This document shows positions 1 through 11,165 of a stretch of 64,000 nucleotides of DNA, piece by piece. The translations under genes and the position numbers were made by a program. The notes under the pieces are model-generated. The model was not told the origin of the DNA and searched no databases. It was given only the letters and a program-made list of their open reading frames with translations. This stretch comes from Doris montereyensis (taxonomy: Eukaryota; Mollusca; Gastropoda; Nudibranchia; Dorididae): NCBI GenBank assembly GCA_037039925.1, contig JAXRKP010000115.1, positions 12,501-76,500 on the forward strand, given 5' to 3'. Numbering within the stretch: the first letter of the stretch is position 1; each line of letters opens with the position of its first letter.

Positions 1-3000
1 GATCTAGAGCTCGAATTCTTCACTCATGGATATTTTTAATGGGGGTTTTTTATGTATCGTTATTTTTCATAGTGTAGATCTAAGTGTAAAGTAGGTCAAA
101 CATTCCCTTGTACAGAATGCAGAAAGATACGATTGAACTCTTCTAAACGCTTTTTATATACGGCTCCAAATAAAACGTTTTTCTTCTCAAAACTTACTAA
201 TTTCATAGAACTAAACTGCAGAATGCTCTACCCAGCGCAAATAGTTTTAGAACTTATTTAAAGATACTTATTTTTAGAATTATAAATTGATGTCCTTAGC
301 TTATAATACAGTAGGCTCCGCTAAATTGCACGTCGTCAACATGCATGATTCGTTATAATGCACGATTTTGTCATGTAACCGAATTTTACAACGCTAATTA
401 TCCCCTCAACATGTAACAACAGTTGGCTTGACTTCGCCAAAATACAACATGTTTTTGTACGTACGTCTTCTATTTGTTGCATTTTAAGAGTCAATTTATG
501 TGAAAAATAAACTGGATAGCGTTTTTACCTCTTCCCAGTAACAAAATATGTCACGCAACTGTGTGTGTGTGTGTGTATGTGTATGTGTTTGTATATGCAT
601 GTGTCATCTACATTTGGGTTAACTATGTGCACACATGCACACGACAATGACTAGTCTTGGCTGTCTCAGCTCTTGACATTATAAATGATTAATGATCGTT
701 TTATCACTTCATTGTTTATCGTTAGTAAATTACATTTAAATTTCTATTTCTCTTTGAGCCCTTATTGATGTTTTTCAAAATGTACAATGATGTCATATGT
801 AATATCATTATGTAAGTGATTTAATGTCCTTTACCTTTTTATATTCATTTTAAATTCTTGTTTAAAGTTTTCCGTTCATGTACAGAAATATAAACAATCA
901 TTAAATAATGATATGAGGGGGGTGAATGACTAATGAAAAGATAAGATAAGAATGGGCAATAATGTTTCATTAAACTTTGACTTACTTTTCTAAATAAAAG
1001 CAAAATATTAAAAACATCAACCAACCCAAAACCATGGCCAAAATAATGGAAAGGCTTTCGCTTGCAGTTACCCCCCTCCCCCCTCTCCCACCACAAGAGC
1101 TAGGCAAAGCTCGACTTTTTAAAGAGCGACCGATCTTTAGGATCGACGCTCTGAAATTGAAAAGCTCGAACTCGACCTTGACCTTTGACAACCCCTTTGC
1201 CTAACTTGTCTTAAGAAGTGGACTTTGCTTTTCGAGTTTGATCTTTGATTGATAAAGCATAGTCCCCGCATTCACACACCGCTCACATACACACACACAC
1301 TCATGAATATAATAATCATAATCTTTTAATGAGGCTTATGGAACCAATTTGCTATTATAGCCCCCTCTCTCATTCAGATACCGTTACAACGCCTTAAAGG
1401 AGAAACTGAGTTGACCTACAATGGTTCTGCCCTTGGCGTCCACATGAGTGCTTCCGTGTAGAACTAGGCCTTGTTTGTAACTAGATCTAGATTTAGTCAA
1501 ATGCGAATATGTGCACTGGTGCACCACCCACGTCATCCAATGAGCCGGTGACGGCGATGATGGGAGGTGAGGATGAGAGGCGTCGCCACGCCTTGTCTCC
1601 CCCTCTCGCGATGGGTCGAGGCTCGAACGTCGATCCTGCGCTGCTCCGATCTTATCAAGCCAATAGGAGGCCTTGGTTAAGGTCGACCTTCGAATTCCAA
1701 TCCTATGAGTAGTATGAGGCTTCCAGCTTTTTTTAGCTCAACCTTCGAAATCCGATCTTGACTGCTTGATGTCCCTGCATCTGGAGTTCATCGTTGAAAA
1801 AAAAAACAGAATGTGGTAAAAGAGTAATCATCATCGTCTACGGGCATGCTTGTATATGCATGTACTGTACGTCTCAAAATTTGACCACTCGAATGTCAAG
1901 AACTATTGCACCTACAATCTTCATATTTCGAATGTAGATTTCAAGTAGCCTGCTTTAGGTTCTTAGCGAACAAACCCTTGGATGAAATAAGTATTTTAAT
2001 TGATTGGAAAAAAAGGTTATGTTGCCTGCGATCCACGAAACTTTTTCTTGTTATCTTTATTCCTTTCTTCATTTCCGGTCAGTATATCTGCGATAAAAAG
2101 CTCGCCTAACTCAAGTATCGACTACTGTACCGGTACTTAACGTCACCCTGCACTCGGTAACCTATTATGTAGTTCATCGTTGATAAGAAAGAAGAATACA
2201 GTAAAAAAGGTAATCATAATCATCATTGTCTACATGTACGCTTGTATTATATAATAGATTACATGAAAAATGTTCTAGATCTATATCGATATAGTCTAGA
2301 TCTGGAATAGATCAAATAAAACGCACCCCACCTTTTTTTTTTCCCACTGGGTTCAGATTCTAAAACCAGAGCTACCGCATATCCTCATATGTCTACATGT
2401 ATAGCTAATATAGATCTAGATGTAATTAGTAGTTAAATTGTTGATGTTATTAGTAAGCTTACTATTATTAGTAGTAGTAGTAGAGTAGTAGTATAAGCGT
2501 TGTTGGCATTGGTGTCGTTATTAGTAGTAGTAGAGCAATAGCATAATATGTGTTATGGGTGTTGCGAAGGAGAAAGAAGAAAACAATATTGGATCCTTCT
2601 ACGTTCCACACTATATACATGCAGCAGATGCATATTTATTTCTCGACTTTCATTAGCACGTATGTTGCATCAACATTTTTCTTGTTGTTCTTGACACTGT
2701 TGCTATTTCTGATGCCTCTATTATTCTTGAGACATATAAGATCGAGTTCAATCTTGCCTGCCAGGCTCGATCTTTTAAGTCCACATGAAAGATCAAAAGG
2801 CTCGATCTTCATCACGAGGTTTTGCCCAGCTTTACCCACCACACCCTTTGCAGCAGCCCCATTCCTTTCTTTGCACGCCAAACCTTTAGGGCATAATATC
2901 AGCCTAGCTAACTTTCAGTCCACACTACCCCACCCTCTCCTTCTGCCACGGTGACGTTGACAATGACAGCGGTTTGGGTTTTTTAACTTACAAATAAAGT

Positions 3001-3150
3001 GGACAATCTCCTCTCAGTTTTGGTTATTCACGGTCAAATGGTCATCTTAATCATCATTGTCAATAATAAGTTATGATAAATTTAGGCTCCTCAAAGGGTG
3101 CCATTCTATGAGGCATTCATTGACTGGATCAGGAAGGACTTAAGTGCCTC
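1..3150. other. AT-rich non-coding stretch
   Basis: No gene is supported here. The stretch holds a short (TG)n run at about 561-600, a (CA)n run near 1285, a (TAG)n run at about 2468-2490, and clustered TCTAGATC-type palindromes near 1480 and 2275-2300. An imperfect direct repeat pairs roughly 1786-1865 with 2170-2260; both copies share a GTTCATCGTTGA start and a GTAATCAT block. Open frames of up to 134 codons (for example 2550-2954) are low-complexity, resemble no family I know and lack convincing splice context. Confidence 0.6.
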
Positions 3151-4650
3151 ACGACAAAGGCTTTTTTATTGGGTGGATTTTTTAGATTTCCCGCCACGCC
3201 AGCAAAGTCAGTGGCTGACCTGTCAGAACTGGATCTACTTCTTTCAAGCGTGAAAAAAATTCACGAACACCTCGCTGGTTTTGGTAATTCCAGTCAAAGT
3301 ATTGTGTTGCGCTTGTCAAAATGTAGAGTTAAAGCATTTATTCGTTTTTCTCAAGATTTGTACAGAAAGATTAGAAAACGTCATTCGGGGTACATTCCTT
3401 TAGCTAAACATTGCCAGTTTGGTGCTTTTACACAATTTGCACAATTTTTCACTAAATGACTCCCTCAAAACTGTCTTCTGCTTTCGCGGGTACCACGCCT
3501 CATCTTAGTTGTCAGGTTTCAGTATTCGGTACAATAATATGAATGCAGAAAATAGGCCGTATCGAGAATATGACTCGCCTAGACAATGACTGGACTGGAC
3601 TAGGCCTATAGCCTAGTGTTTAGACTTAGTTGTTGCCTCGACAAAGGCTAGGCTGAGGCCTATTGTGATTGTGACGATAGGACCTAGATTTTTTTTCAGA
3701 TCTAGAGCCAGTCCCGCCACGCAGCAAAGTCTGGGAGTGGCTGTCGCTGATTGGTCAGAACTCAATGAGTCGTAAATTTACTCTTCATGGGTAAATTCAG
3801 GACCGGTCGTGAAAAAAACATTATCCCTTTGGTCCTGTTTTATTGGTTAAGTGAACACTTTAACACTAGTGATAAGTAAAATGTATATAACATCAAATGG
3901 TTCATTTCTCTCTCTCTCTGTTGGAGGGTTAGTGTCAATTTTATCTGTACACTTTATTTTTTTTCCATGAAAAAACTGGAATAAAATTATAAAGACGCCA
4001 TCTTGTTTTTCATTCAACATATTGTCCTTTAGAAAGTTTTTCATTTTCAAATTAGTGGATATTTCATGTATACAGATTTTAATAATTTTTGATAATCGTA
4101 GATGTGGATTATATCATGTAAAACATTGCAACAAAACCTTTTTATGTTCTATTGCAACTCTCCTCATGTTATCCACAATTTGTGTTCAATTAGATCTTTT
4201 GGCACTAAATGGGGCACTTTTAAATTTTTCATCATCATTAAATTATTATTACATTAAGCGACATAGCGCCCACAAGGACCTAAGACAGCTTCCTGGGGAC
4301 ACCACCACTGGTTTCATTAGATTTAGTTCAGCCTTCACAATGAAACGAGGGGACACGGTAGTCCAGATGCAAAGCGTCCATCTCCGACAAAAGGTTTTCA
4401 AGTACCGTCCAAAAGAAACGATTTGATCAATTTAACAAAGAGAATATTGAATACCATACCTATCCAATTTTATTAGTAGTTGTGATTTACTTTGTAGTAA
4501 ATCAATCAAAAAAACCTTTTTGAGAAATTCATGTATCACCCAAATACTTTAAAGGATAGCATCTGTTTTGAAAAGCTTTTTTTTATTTAGATTTTTGCAA
4601 AGTATGTGTATATGAAATCATTTATTGATGTAATGTATATAAGTGAGTTT
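3150..4650. other. Non-coding stretch with a short direct repeat
   Basis: Two related segments, about 3189-3235 and 3711-3765, share CCCGCCACG, CAGCAAAGTC and GTCAGAACT blocks, so a dispersed repeat is likely. A 96-codon frame (3169-3459) overlaps the first copy, and a frame at 4022-4426 ends in a fairly complex 50-residue stretch; I recognise neither. The rest is AT-rich and shows nothing further. Confidence 0.5.
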
Positions 4651-6625
4651 CACAGTTTTGCCCTGTCTAAAGCCATGTTGGATTTGTAATTTTGGACTGT
4701 ATGTATGTTTATGTAGTGTATGTATGTATGTATTTATGTGATTTGTATTTTGCCCAGACTTCCAAACAGCCAAGGGATTTGTAATTTTCTGCTTTTTAAA
4801 AATAAACAGATTAGAGGGATTTCCAGACTTTTCTCCAATCACTTGTAAAACATTACTTTGGTAAACTGTAAACAGCCAAGGGATTTGGATTAGCTCAAAC
4901 ACTTTGCCCATCCCCACCCTGGGATTTGTAAACAGACTTGTCAAGGGATTTTAACTTTGGTAACTGATGTAAACACCAAGGGATTTGTTACTTTATGTTC
5001 AAACAGCCAAGGATTTGTAATTTTGCACTCCCTGCAAGGGGATTTGTAACTTTTGTGAACAGCCAAGGGATTTGTAGGTTTTTTACAGACTTGTATGTAA
5101 ACATTATGGATTTTAATCTTTGTAAACCCATGGATTTGACCTTGCCCTGTAAACAGCCAAGGATTTGTAATTTGACTGCCTGTAAACAGCCAAGGATTTG
5201 TATCTTTTGATTTGAAACAGCCAAGGGATTTGTAACTAGTTTTTTCCTGCCCTGTAAAAGCCAAGGGATTTGTTAACTTTGCCCAGACTGCCCTGTTATC
5301 ATATGCCCTGTAAACAGCCAAGGGATTTGTAACTTTGCACAGACTGCCTGACTGCCCAGACTGCCCTGTAAACAGCCAAGGGATTTGTAACTTTGCCCAG
5401 ACTGCCCTGTAAACAGCCAAGTGGATTTGTAACTTTGCCCTCTCTCTCCCTGTAAACAGCCAAGGGATTGTAACAACTTTGCCCAGACTGCCCTGTAAAC
5501 AGCCAAGGATTTAACTTTGCCCAGACTTGCCCTGTAAACAGCCAAGGGATTTGTAACTTTGCCCAGACTGCCCCTGTAAACACTTGGGATTTGTAACTTT
5601 GCCCAGACTGCCCTGTAAACAGCCAAGGGATTTGTAACTTTGCCTCAGACTGCCTGTAAACAGCCAAGATTTGTAACTTTTGCCCTGTAAACAGCCAAGG
5701 GATTTGTAACTTTGCCCAGACTGCCCCAAACAGCCAAGGGATTTGTAACTTTTGCCCTGTAAACAGCCAAGGGATTTGTAACTTTGCCCAGATCTGCCTG
5801 TAAACAGCCATGGGATTTGTAACTTTGCCCAGACTGCCCTGCAAACAGCCAAGGATTTGTAACTTTTGCCCTGCAAACAGCCAAGGGATTTGTAACTTTT
5901 TGCCCTGTAAACAGCCAAGGGATTTGTAACTTTTGCCAAACAGCCATGGGATTTGTAACTTTGCCCAGACTGCCCTGTAAACAGCCAAGGGATTTGTAAC
6001 TTTGCCCAGACTGCCCTGTAAACAGCCTGGATTTGTCTTTCTCCCACTCTGCCCTGTAAACAGCCAAGGGATTTGTGTTTGCCCTCACTGCCCTGTAAAC
6101 AGCCAAGGGATTTGTAATTTGCCTGTAAACAGCCAGGATTTGTAACTTTGCCCAGAGGCCTGCAAACAGCCAAATTTGTCTCTTGCCCAGACTGCCCTGT
6201 AAACAGCTCTCTGATTTGTAACTTTGCCCAGACTGCCCTGTCTGTCTGTCTGTCAGACTGCCCTGTAAACAGCCAAGGGATTTGTAACTTTGCCCTCTGC
6301 CCTGTAAACAGCCTGTCTGTCTGTTTGTCTCTCAGACTGCCCTGTAAACAGCTCTCTCTCTTGCCCAGACTGCCCTGTAAACAGCCAAGGGATTTGTAAC
6401 TATTGCCCAGACTCCCTGTAAACAGCCAAGGGATTTGTAACTTTCACTGGTAAACAGCCATGGGATTTGTAACTTTGCCCAGACTGCCCTGTAAACAGCC
6501 ATGGATTTGGTAACTCTCTCTCAGACTGCCCTCTAAACAGCCAAGGGATTTGTAACTTTCTCTCTCTCTCTCTGGTAGACTCTCCCAGACTGCCCTGTAA
6601 ACAGCCAAGGGATCTTTATCTTTTA
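4650..6625. repeat. 41-bp minisatellite derived from a SINE
   Basis: The unit contains GTAAACAGCCAAGGGATTTG followed by TAACTTTGCCCAGACTGCCCT, 41 bp in total; for example, successive units start at 5368 and 5409. By eye there are roughly 40-45 copies: regular between about 5290 and 6480, degenerate and more widely spaced to the left, and broken by CTCTCT and CTGTCTGT patches near 6240, 6340 and 6520-6580. At the right edge (about 6590-6650) the array runs into CCAAGGGATCTTTATC and ACGTGCACAGAGTGCTGTGA, which is the neighbouring part of the minus-strand SINE seen at 53184 and 58660. The array is therefore an expanded internal piece of that SINE. The minus strand is largely stop-free, and because 41 is not a multiple of three one reading cycles through three peptides; the resulting ORFs of up to 229 codons are artefacts of the repeat. 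Confidence 0.93.
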
Positions 6626-6674
6626 CGTGCACAGAGTGCTGTGACTCTCTCTCGGCTGTTGTATGTAATGGATA

Positions 6675-6820
6675 TGTATGGTATGTATGTATGTATGTAT
6701 GTATGTATGTATGTATGTACTATATATGTATGTGTGTCTCTCTGTATGTATGTTTGTATGTAATGTATGTCTGTATGTATGTCTGTATGTATGTATGAAT
6801 GTATGTATGTATTTACATAT
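6675..6820. repeat. (ATGT)n microsatellite
   Basis: A tetranucleotide run of GTAT/ATGT units with a few substitutions lies directly after the SINE-derived minisatellite. Patches of CTCTCT follow up to about 6945. Confidence 0.9.
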
Positions 6821-7019
6821 CTATCTTATGAACTCTCTAAACTCTCTCTCTCTCTATTTTTCTCTGGGAATCTCTCATTACATCTGTAAAACTGATAAAT
6901 TCAAAACCTCTCTTAGCACATTTGTCAGTGTCAGCTCTCTCTCTCTCTGTGTGTGAGTGTATGTCTGTGTGTATGTTGTTATATCGATGCTGCTGCTAGT
7001 GCTACGTCTCTATTTCACT

Positions 7020-7330
7020 CTGTCCTTCTCTCTATTTGACTGCCATCTCACGTTTTATTACTTTCTTATTTTCATTTTATTTCAATGTGTCGTGTGTATT
7101 CCAAGGCCGTCTATATATTGACTGGGTTATCAGGTTATTTACTTATAGTTATAGATTTCTTTCTTTATTCATGGCGTTAATCTGGTCAAAGTCCCAATGT
7201 GTGACTGGCAGACGGGCAAATGGAGTCTGATTTTTCTCGTTTGTTGTCTGACGAAGGGTTATACCCGAAACGTCACGTATTAATGCCATGGGCTTTATTA
7301 GTCAGAGTTGTCACTCATTGGCATTATTTC
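7020..7330 (+). mobile_element. Penelope-type 3' end fragment (repeat family X)
   Basis: This block matches the segments at 27000-27470 (+) and 34220-34834 (-). Shared landmarks in order are a CTCACSTTTTATTACTTWCTTATTTTCAT-like block, a TGTTGTCTGACGA motif, ACCCGAAACGTCACGT, and a TTTATTAG..AG..GTTGTCACT end. Because the 34220 copy continues through 38964-39030 into a Penelope-like element coding region on the same strand, I infer that the family is the 3' untranslated region of that element. This copy is the most diverged in its 5' half. Confidence 0.6.
7248..7277 (+). other. Hammerhead-ribozyme-like core in Penelope 3' repeat
   Basis: The segment has CTGACGA, then a possible short hairpin (GGG..CCC), then GAAAC and GTC, in the order of the hammerhead catalytic core (CUGANGA, stem II, GAAA, stem III, cleavage after GUC). 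Penelope-like elements are known to carry minimal hammerheads. Against it, one extra A lies between CTGACGA and the GGG, stem I is only two or three pairs, and stem III would be the palindrome ACGT with no loop, so only a dimeric form is imaginable. The other two copies in the window have changes in the core (TAAA at 27392-27421; ATGACGA at 34276-34305). Confidence 0.3.
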
Positions 7331-8110
7331 GTCCTTAGGCAAATTTAGAATTTGAATTCTTGCACTTAGCTATTCTTTGATTAGCATGATGTTTTGTCCA
7401 TGACAATAATTTTATGTTGACCCGTTTTGTAATACAGATTTCAAAGATGGACTGGAGGAAAATCTGAGGATGAGAAGCAAAAATTCTTGAGGAGGAGGTT
7501 GATAAAGACAACCAGAAATAGTATTTTTTAAAAAGGCAACTTGTGACAGATAAAAACTTATCGTTTACGCATTTGGCTAGTTATCAGTTGGCACAACCGT
7601 TGCACTCTCGGTCGTCCTTATGAATTTAACGTTGTTTAGAGATAAGAGCAAGTCCGATTCATAAATGATGATACGTTCTCTGTTCTAATGCTTACAAACC
7701 CAGCTATCATAACATGCGGTATTTCAATATTTGGATAGTCGCTAAGTAGAACATTGTCACATTCATCACATTGGGATTCAGAGAAACCATTCACATTTCG
7801 TTAGTGAGGAGGGGATTCACAGAGTCTAATCTGATTTGTCTCTTGTGGATGAGAGACAACCCGTCCTTCTGTGACCTGGCGTGTGACCTCATCGATAGAA
7901 ACAGCTGGAAGACTACCTGGGTGGCGTCCCGCGATCGTTCTTTACAACTGTTGGTGGCTGCGTAACGGGCGTCATTGCGTGAGAACGATGTTTGTGCGTT
8001 CTGCGACCGTTACTCAAACTAATTTTAACCAAGAAGAAACTTCTCAGTAGTACTGCCGTCCATTTTTTATCGTGAAAATAAGAGAGTAGCACTTTCCAGA
8101 TGTTTTACAG
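7331..8110. other. Non-coding stretch upstream of an orphan exon
   Basis: No named gene. A frame at 7771-7965 contains a fairly complex, Cys/Trp-containing stretch (NPSFCDLACDLIDRNSW), but no compatible splice junction joins it in frame to the exon at 8111, and I recognise no family. A possible acceptor at about 7437 (AATACAG) precedes another short open frame. Both are unresolved. Confidence 0.35.
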
Positions 8111-8353
8111 ACCGGGAGAGCGTGGGAGATCAACCCAGAGAAGAACCGATCCATCCTGACGCGAAGAGAAAAAGGAGGATATGTAGAAGCAAATCTTATT
8201 TCCTATGGATTGGTCATGGCTTTTAATTTGGTCACCTTTCTTATCGTATGGAAACTGGCGTCCCAGAGCTTTTCAGTGGCGAAACAGTGGAGAGAGATAG
8301 AGAAAGTTCTCAGGATGGAGCAACGGCACCGAGAGAGAATGAAATACAAATAA
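8111..8353 (+). CDS. Putative terminal exon of an unrecognised membrane protein
   Basis: A TTTTACAG acceptor ends at 8110 and is followed by 80 uninterrupted codons in phase 0, stopping at TAA (8351-8353). The peptide starts TGRAWEINPEKNRSILTRRE, then has one strongly hydrophobic segment at about residues 28-50 (ANLISYGLVMAFNLVTFLIV), followed by a charged, helix-like tail rich in Arg, Glu and Lys that ends RHRERMKYK. Mixed codon and residue use unlike the surrounding AT-rich DNA, a clean acceptor and a stop after a complex peptide favour a real last exon of a membrane protein with a short basic C-terminal tail facing the cytosol or lumen. I do not recognise the family, and no upstream exon could be joined within the window. 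Confidence 0.5.
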   Translation, partial: TGRAWEINPEKNRSILTRREKGGYVEANLISYGLVMAFNLVTFLIVWKLASQSFSVAKQWREIEKVLRMEQRHRERMKYK

Positions 8354-10316
8354 AGAAAAGAGAGAGACATGTCGAGAGAGAGACAGACGCGCAACGATGA
8401 CTGTCACTGTCATTGCTGTCATGTATATTACCTGCTTTTTCCTGGAACTGTTTCATATTTTTGTTTCCTTCACCAGAATTCTAACCAAAATTGTTTTGCT
8501 TTGAAATTTATACGAATTTTTGTTTATTTAAAAAAATAATAATACATTGAAAGTCCATCTGTTCCAGTGCCAATATTTTTTTTTATAAATAATCACATAT
8601 AGTTCAATACTGAGATTGTTGTCTCGTTTTTTAAATCAGGGCTACCGACTCAATTCTTAGCATAATTATCAATAAAACTTCTGTATAATTATCAATATTA
8701 TTGTATTACATGCATTATATAATATATATGTAATATATGTACGTATAATTGACTTTGTACATGTATGATTTATATGACACCGTCTGTGATGTTTTCGATT
8801 ATTTCAAACATTCTAGAAATAAGAAATCTAAACTTTAAACAAGTAAAAGATTTAGTTTTGTCTACTGTGATATCGTCTATTGATTCAATACTCTAACTCT
8901 AATGATTTTCCAGTTCAAAATGCTGTTCAGTAATGTCTTGACTTATAAGGTTATTTGTTCATTTAAATATACAATGTTAGAGTCCTGGACTTCCTAAACT
9001 TTTTTCAAAATTGCACTTTGATGAATTTTCCAGCAAAATCGCGCTATTAATAATTTGATTGTACATGTACCATTAATGTGATGTTGATTGTTACGTTGAG
9101 GAGATGAGTTGAACATTTCAGTAGTTTCTCGGGAGATCATTTTTAAAATTTAGCAAATGTAGGCAACAGGCGATTTTTTTGAAAATAATGAAATTAAAAC
9201 TTTAAACAAGTAAAAAAATTATAGAGTGCTACTACTAACCCTGTGACAACCACAGTAGACTTTCAATTTCAAATCTATGCATGTGCAATCTTGTTTAATT
9301 CAAGCTTACATCACAATAAAATGGGTCCCAACCACTTCAGAGAAAAGGTACACAAAGATATAGTCATTTGTACATATAGTAAACGCATAAACAAAGAAAG
9401 GTTAATTTGAATGGTAGTAAACAACCATTGTATCGGTCTCCTTCCCAATCACCACGAGTAAAGTAAACATAAACGAATACAAGTACTCAAATGTTTGGAT
9501 AAGAATTATTTTCAATATTTTATTTATTCAAGGAGAAAGCAGATAAACGGAGTTAAAGTTTCATTTATTTATTGCAGAAAAGAGATACTGTTCGAAGCAA
9601 AAGTGCATTTGTTCCATAGCATTACAAAATACCTGATAAACGAACACAAGTTTAGGATACAGAAAACTAGGATAAGGACTATTGTTATATATTACATGTA
9701 TTTCAATAGCTCAATAATAATAAAATTCATTTCTTGGTTCACTCCCATTCACATCTTACGACAGCTGAGGTGCATGAAGTCAATCAAAAGGAATGTATCA
9801 TTGTACTATTTGTACTATATTTCATTGTTGTGTGTTGATCTATGCTTCTTGTAATCTTGATTTTTTCCCCCACTGCTTTTTGGCTAATGCTTTGTTTTTT
9901 GCTCTGAAACGATTTTTTGGACCTCCATTAGTTAATGAGATGAAGATTATCAAAATGTCTTAAATTTTGATAGAGGACATAGATTTGGAAAGAAAAAACT
10001 TGTAGCTCAGGCATATTCTTTCGGGGCTCAAAATCTTACCTTTTTAAAATGTAATATTTTGCCTCTGGACTACAGTCTCCAGCTATACGTCGAAACGATC
10101 TTGTCCATCTTGGCTGGGACCATGCACTAACTACATGTACCATCTATGATCCCCTGGGGATGAAAGAAATAATAATGGTCTGCTGTGGGGTAAATCATGC
10201 CGAACTGTCGGTGATACAACCAGCGGTTCCAGGACTTTCAAAAAATATTGTATTGGAAATCGATACCGTATTTGCTTCTTTAAAATTATCTTTCGAATCT
10301 TTATAAACAATGAAAG
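8354..10316. other. AT-rich non-coding stretch
   Basis: No gene or known repeat stands out. A 119-codon frame (9495-9854) is rich in Ile, Tyr and Phe, as expected from AT-rich DNA, and is not supported. Short similar phrases (AAACTTTAAACAAGTAAAA) occur at about 8833 and 9198, suggesting an old duplication. Confidence 0.5.
8671..8676 (+). terminator. Possible polyadenylation signal
   Basis: AATAAA lies 318 bases after the stop codon of the putative exon at 8111-8353, in very AT-rich DNA. This is a plausible end for that transcript, but such hexamers are common by chance here. Confidence 0.25.
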
Positions 10317-10745
10317 GAGTTGGATTCAACGAGGCCGTCGGGACTGATGCTAGGTCCTCGTATCAAACCTTTCGTTGAATGCGAAGATAACAGCAAGGAA
10401 CTTCCCATTTCAACAGCATCGACTATTTTTCGTTTAATTTAAAAGAAAAGACAGTTGCGTTTTTGGTTTTATTTAAATAGTAAAAAGATCAGCATAGAGG
10501 TAGATTCATTTGATAAATCAAAATGAATCAAAGCAGAAAGCGTAAGTTACAGATGTGAACGAAGACAGATAAATGGAGAAAAGAAAATGAGCAACGGAGA
10601 GAAAAATTAGTAATTAGCCTAATGTTTGCCTTGGCAATTAAAAAAAAAACAGTCAAAAAGAAAAGTTCACTTGTTCAATTAAAATCATTTTGATTGGTTC
10701 ATTTGTTCATCCCCATTATCCAATCCTCCGCCCCTTCACACCAAC
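10317..10745. repeat. Dispersed repeat, copy 1 (pairs with 14178-14565)
   Basis: It begins TTCAACGAGGCCGTCGGGACTGATGC and contains GGTCCTCGTAT, CCTTTCGTTGAA, a GATAAATCA block, TAATTAGCCTAA, and ends with AAAATCATTTTGATTGGTTC and CCAATCCTCC. The same order of blocks occurs at 14178-14565, diverged throughout with small indels. No coding capacity or terminal repeats are seen; the paired CCAAT/ATTGG boxes near the end may only be part of the family consensus. Confidence 0.75.
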
Positions 10746-10914
10746 GGTAGTGCACGTCCTTCAGATAATTCATGATGTTGTTTGTAAGCTGCGGCACTCA
10801 GATGCAATTTTAGTTTTAGCTACGGATGCTTTTATAATTATAAACAATATTTTATTTTTTTTCATTTAATCATGGAGAAAAAAAATCATTAATTGATTTG
10901 TAATATATATAATT

Positions 10915-11165
10915 TATTGTGTAGAGCACAAAATAAGTTTTAATTTGATGTATTACTTGACTTTGTAGCATGATTTGTTGATTGTGAAAAAAGGTTCATG
11001 TCATATGTCGACAAATGTTAAAAATTTTCTTTACAATGATCATGTGATCAGGTTCATTTGTTTATTTTATAAAACAGATAAATTGAGAATGTGTGTTCTT
11101 GTTTAGAGCAACAATAAAAAAAAATTAATGTATAACTTTACTTTGTAGCATGATTTGTTGTTTTT
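10915..11165. repeat. Direct duplication of about 60 bp
   Basis: Two segments, about 10918-10985 and 11098-11163, end in the same CTTTGTAGCATGATTTGTTG phrase and both contain a TAGAGCA..AATAA start, giving a spacing of about 178 bp. This is an old local duplication in AT-rich DNA. Confidence 0.6.

Noticed and set aside
3169..3459. 96-codon open frame
   Set aside because: Overlaps a segment duplicated at 3711-3765, has no recognised domain and no splice or start context.
4022..4426. 134-codon open frame
   Set aside because: The last 50 residues look complex, but the first part is AT-driven and I recognise nothing; insufficient to call a gene.
4650..6625. CRISPR-like array
   Set aside because: The 41-bp units abut directly with no unique spacers, and the sequence is a SINE fragment in an animal genome.
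9495..9854. 119-codon open frame
   Set aside because: Composition (Ile, Tyr, Phe) is that of AT-rich noise; no domain.
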